A DNA stretch of 34,331 nt, from positions 1 to 34,331 of the forward strand of contig JADLFU010000106.1 in NCBI GenBank assembly GCA_020849655.1, in the 5' to 3' direction. Source of the stretch: Polyangiaceae bacterium. Lineage in GTDB: Bacteria; Myxococcota_A; Polyangia; Polyangiales; Polyangiaceae. The translations under genes were made by a program, and so were the position numbers. A model generated the notes under the pieces. The model had not been told where the DNA came from. It was given only the letters and a program-made list of their open reading frames with translations, and searched no databases. Shown here piece by piece: positions 29,096-34,331 of the stretch (its first letter is position 1; every line of letters starts with the position of its first letter).

Positions 29096-31089
29096 TCACG
29101 ACAGCGCCAGCATCCGCACGGATCGCTCGGCGACGCGGGCCTCGACGCGACCGCCGACGACGCTCACCGCCGCGCCCGTCAGCGCGTCCTCGGCCGCGAC
29201 GACGCCGGGGAGCGTGACCGACGCGACGACGTCCGCCTCCGTCGGGTTCAGCAGGAAGGCCACGCGCGGCGCGCCGGCGTCGTCCTCGTGGACGGTCACG
29301 GCGAGGCCGTCCGGCTCGACGACGAAGGTCGGCAGGGACAGCGCGCCCACCGCGTGGGCGACGGCGCGCGCCGCGGAGGCGACGTCGAGCACCGCGGGCA
29401 CGCCCCGATCGCCGAGGCGTGACAGATCGAGCGGCGCGTCGAGCGGTCGAAACGATCCGTCGAAGGTCGGCACGACGGGCCCGAGCGTCACCGCGGCGCC
29501 CCCGCTCCCCGCCGCGACCAGCGCCTCGAAGAGCGCGGGCTTCATCGCGCCCGTCGTCGCGCACACGATCCAGCTCGCGCCGTCGAGCGTGACGTCCGCG
29601 TCCTCGCCGCCCACGTGCGCGAACGGCACGCCCTGCGCCTCGAGCGCCGCCTCGACCGCGCGCAGGAACCTGTCGCCCTCGATCGCGATCGGCACCGACA
29701 GGGACAGGGTGTCCTCGCGGCAGCGCTCCTCCGGGCCGCGGCCCAGCACCGAGAACAGGGCGCCGGTGGCGGGCCCGAACGCGTTCATCACCCGCGTCAG
29801 CCTGCGCAGCGAGCGCGGCGTCACCAGCCGCACCGGCGCGCGACGCCGCAGCGACGCGAGGCGCGTCCGCTCGATCGCGAGGAAGAGCGCGCTGTACCGC
29901 TCCGCGACCGGGCGTCGCTGCCCCCACGGATCGATCGGCCCGCCTATCCACCGATCGCGCGACACCGCCATGTACAGATTGAAACCTGACAATCCATACG
30001 CGAGCGCCGCCAGCAGGGTGAACATCGAGTCGGCCTCGTCGAGCGGCGGGAAGAACGGCGGGAACCCCGCGCCCAGCTCCGCGGCGAACGCCGGCTGCGA
30101 CAGCGCGGCGGACCGCGTGGAGAGCTCCGTCGTGCGCCGCGCGATCACCCGCCGATCGGCCGGCGCGGCGCGGTGGTAGTAGTCGAGCGCGACCAGATCG
30201 ACCGCGCCCCGCAGCCGCCGCGCGTTCAGCGCCGTCGTGTCCTCGCCGAAGGGCAGGTTGTGCATCGTCGGCACCCCGGACAGCCCGCCCTCGAGGAGCG
30301 CCTCGTTGAACTCCCCGAGCGCCCGCGCGAGCAGGTGCTCGTGCGCCTCCGCCCAGTCGAGGTGGCGCGCGAGGTCGGCCGGCGTCGTCGCGTCGAAGCG
30401 CCGAGGCGGCTCCACCTCGTCGAGGCTGCGGGCAGAGACGCCGGTCGCCCGGGCGAGCGCGTCGACGTCGCCGTACTTGTCGGCGAGCGTCGCCCGGTAC
30501 GCTGCGAGCGCGTCGGGGTGGTAGTCCTGATCGTAGATGCCGTCGCGAAAGTAGAGCGCCCCCTCGTTGTCGATCTGCACGAGCACGATCGGCCCGCGCG
30601 GGTGGACGTACGGCGCGAGCACCCCGGCGACCCGCGTCAGCCACCCGCGCGCCTCGCGAAAGAACGCCCGCGACGCGTAGCTCGGCACCGGGAACCCCAC
30701 CGGCACCATCGGCAGGAACACGGGGTTGCCCTTCGGCGAGCGCGCCTGACAGTCGGCGTCCCACACGACGCGCGCCGGGATGCCGAAGTGGGTGAGCTCG
30801 GCGTTGATGTGCGGGCCGGGCCGCACGATGGCCTTCATCCCGAGGTCGGCGATCTCCGTGAGGAAGGCCCCGACGTCGCGGTCGCCCGTGAAATCGTGCT
30901 CACCCGGCCCGACCTCGTGCACGCTCCAGGGCACGTACAGATCGACCAGGTGAAAGCCGACGCCCTTCATCGCCGCGAGGCACGAGGCCCACGTCCGCCG
31001 CTCGTGGCGCCAGTAGTGCATCGATCCGGAGACGAGCGGCAGCCGCGCGCCGTCGACCAGCAGACCCTCCCTCGTCAGCGAGACGCCCA

Positions 31090-31090
<1 letters not shown>
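29096..31090 (-). CDS. GH35-family beta-galactosidase-like enzyme
   Basis: This is a 664-residue protein. The N-terminal TIM barrel matches GH35: SGSMHYWRH, VDLYVPWSVHE, GMKAIVRPGPHINAELTHFG, VQIDNEGALYF with acid/base E176, and FAAELGAGF with nucleophile E338. The C-terminal 300 residues are beta-rich with a glutamine-amidotransferase-like middle (VTLDGASWIVCATTGAMKPA), as in many GH35/GH42 enzymes. There is no signal peptide, so it is probably cytoplasmic. The start ATG at 31090 shares one base with the serS stop (TGATG), implying translational coupling to serS, an unusual partner. Confidence 0.85.
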
Positions 31091-34058
<2,968 letters not shown>

Positions 34059-34088
34059 GGGCTGCGGTCTACACCCGCGAGAAGGGGC

Positions 34089-34117
34089 TTGACAGCCGGT
34101 TTTCCAGGTTCTACATG
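34089..34117 (+). promoter_or_regulatory. Sigma-70-type promoter for the tRNA genes
   Basis: TTGACA (34089-34094) is a perfect -35 box. A 17-bp spacer leads to TACATG (34112-34117) as the -10 box, and transcription would begin about 30 bp before tRNA-Arg. It is the clearest promoter in the window. Confidence 0.65.
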
Positions 34118-34154
34118 CGCGCTCCCTCCCCCGTGGAGGGTCGGCCTCGGCCGG

Positions 34155-34228
34155 GCGCCTGTAGCTCAGCTGGATAGAGCATCGGACTTCGAATCCGACG
34201 GTCGCCCGTTCGAATCGGGCCGGGCGCA
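34155..34228 (+). tRNA. tRNA-Arg (anticodon TCG)
   Basis: A complete cloverleaf is visible. The acceptor arm is GCGCCTG/CGGGCGC with one G-T pair. The D-arm is GCTC...GAGC. The anticodon arm is TCGGA-CTTCGAA-TCCGA, giving anticodon TCG. The T-arm is GCCCG-TTCGAAT-CGGGC. Discriminator A; CCA is not encoded. Decodes CGA and probably other CGN codons. Confidence 0.97.
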
Positions 34229-34257
34229 CAGGCGGTTTGACAAGGTGTGTTGTGACC

Positions 34258-34330
34258 GGGCCAATAGCTCAATTGGTAGAGCAGCGGACTCTTAATCCGT
34301 TGGCTGACAGTTCAAGTCTGTCTTGGCCCA
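34258..34330 (+). tRNA. tRNA-Lys (anticodon CTT)
   Basis: A complete cloverleaf is visible at the right edge of the window. The acceptor arm is GGGCCAA/TTGGCCC. The D-arm is GCTC...GAGC. The anticodon arm is GCGGA-CTCTTAA-TCCGT, giving anticodon CTT. The T-arm is GACAG-TTCAAGT-CTGTC. It lies 29 bp after tRNA-Arg and is probably on the same transcript. It decodes AAG, the favoured Lys codon in GC-rich genomes. Confidence 0.97.
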
Positions 34331-34331
34331 C

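Noticed and set aside
34059-34229. N-terminal extension of the GT39-type gene
   Set aside because: It would translate the antisense strand of the tRNA-Arg gene and adds no family-conserved sequence.
34237-34242. TTGACA between the two tRNA genes as a separate promoter for tRNA-Lys
   Set aside because: Only 15 bp separate it from the tRNA start, leaving no room for a -10 box and start site.

Overview
The window is about 34 kb of very GC-rich bacterial DNA. Nearly every gene has a GC-dominated third codon position. There are many lipoproteins with glycine/serine/alanine linkers followed by dense cysteine repeats. Remnants of several IS families lie between the genes. Together with the BamA-like tail, UPF0262 and the Cys-rich lipoprotein style, this points to a myxobacterium of the Polyangia type (Sorangium/Polyangium/Labilithrix-like). 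That placement is inferred from gene content, as there is no marker rRNA here. The only core genes are serS and two tRNA genes at the right edge.

Left part (1-10.8 kb): a mosaic of decayed insertion sequences (ISL3-like, IS21-like, IS91-like and a second IS21-like element with intact terminal repeats). Scattered among them are a divergent DUF4336/MarR pair with a palindromic operator between them, several short envelope lipoproteins, a VWA-domain lipoprotein, and the cut-off first 30 codons of a Dam-type DNA methylase. The IS end sits exactly at the break in that methylase. A 177-bp foldback lies at 5360-5536.

Middle part (10.9-24.2 kb): a minus-strand operon encodes a radical SAM protein fused to a class I methyltransferase, a second radical SAM protein with extra C-terminal cysteine motifs (ATGA overlap), and a 515-residue protein with a propeller-like C-terminal half. 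Upstream lies a 434-residue Cys-rich lipoprotein. Its 415-residue paralogue is at 3974-5221, and both carry the same 14-bp motif about 64 bp before the start codon. Next come a P450/UPF0262 pair, a 35-residue membrane peptide followed by a GH13 enzyme, and a Cys-repeat lipoprotein overlapping an SGNH-hydrolase-like membrane protein.

Right part (24.2-34.3 kb): a minus-strand operon of a membrane-anchored ferritin-like protein, a NodU/CmcH-type carbamoyltransferase and a DUF5989 peptide; a lipoprotein-like methyltransferase; a small lipoprotein; an HNH endonuclease; serS overlapping a GH35 beta-galactosidase-like gene; a GT39-type membrane glycosyltransferase; then tRNA-Arg(TCG) and tRNA-Lys(CTT).

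The best candidates for an undescribed system are the two-radical-SAM/methyltransferase/propeller operon and, second, the ferritin-like/carbamoyltransferase/DUF5989 trio. In both cases the enzyme class can be read from motifs, but the substrate cannot.
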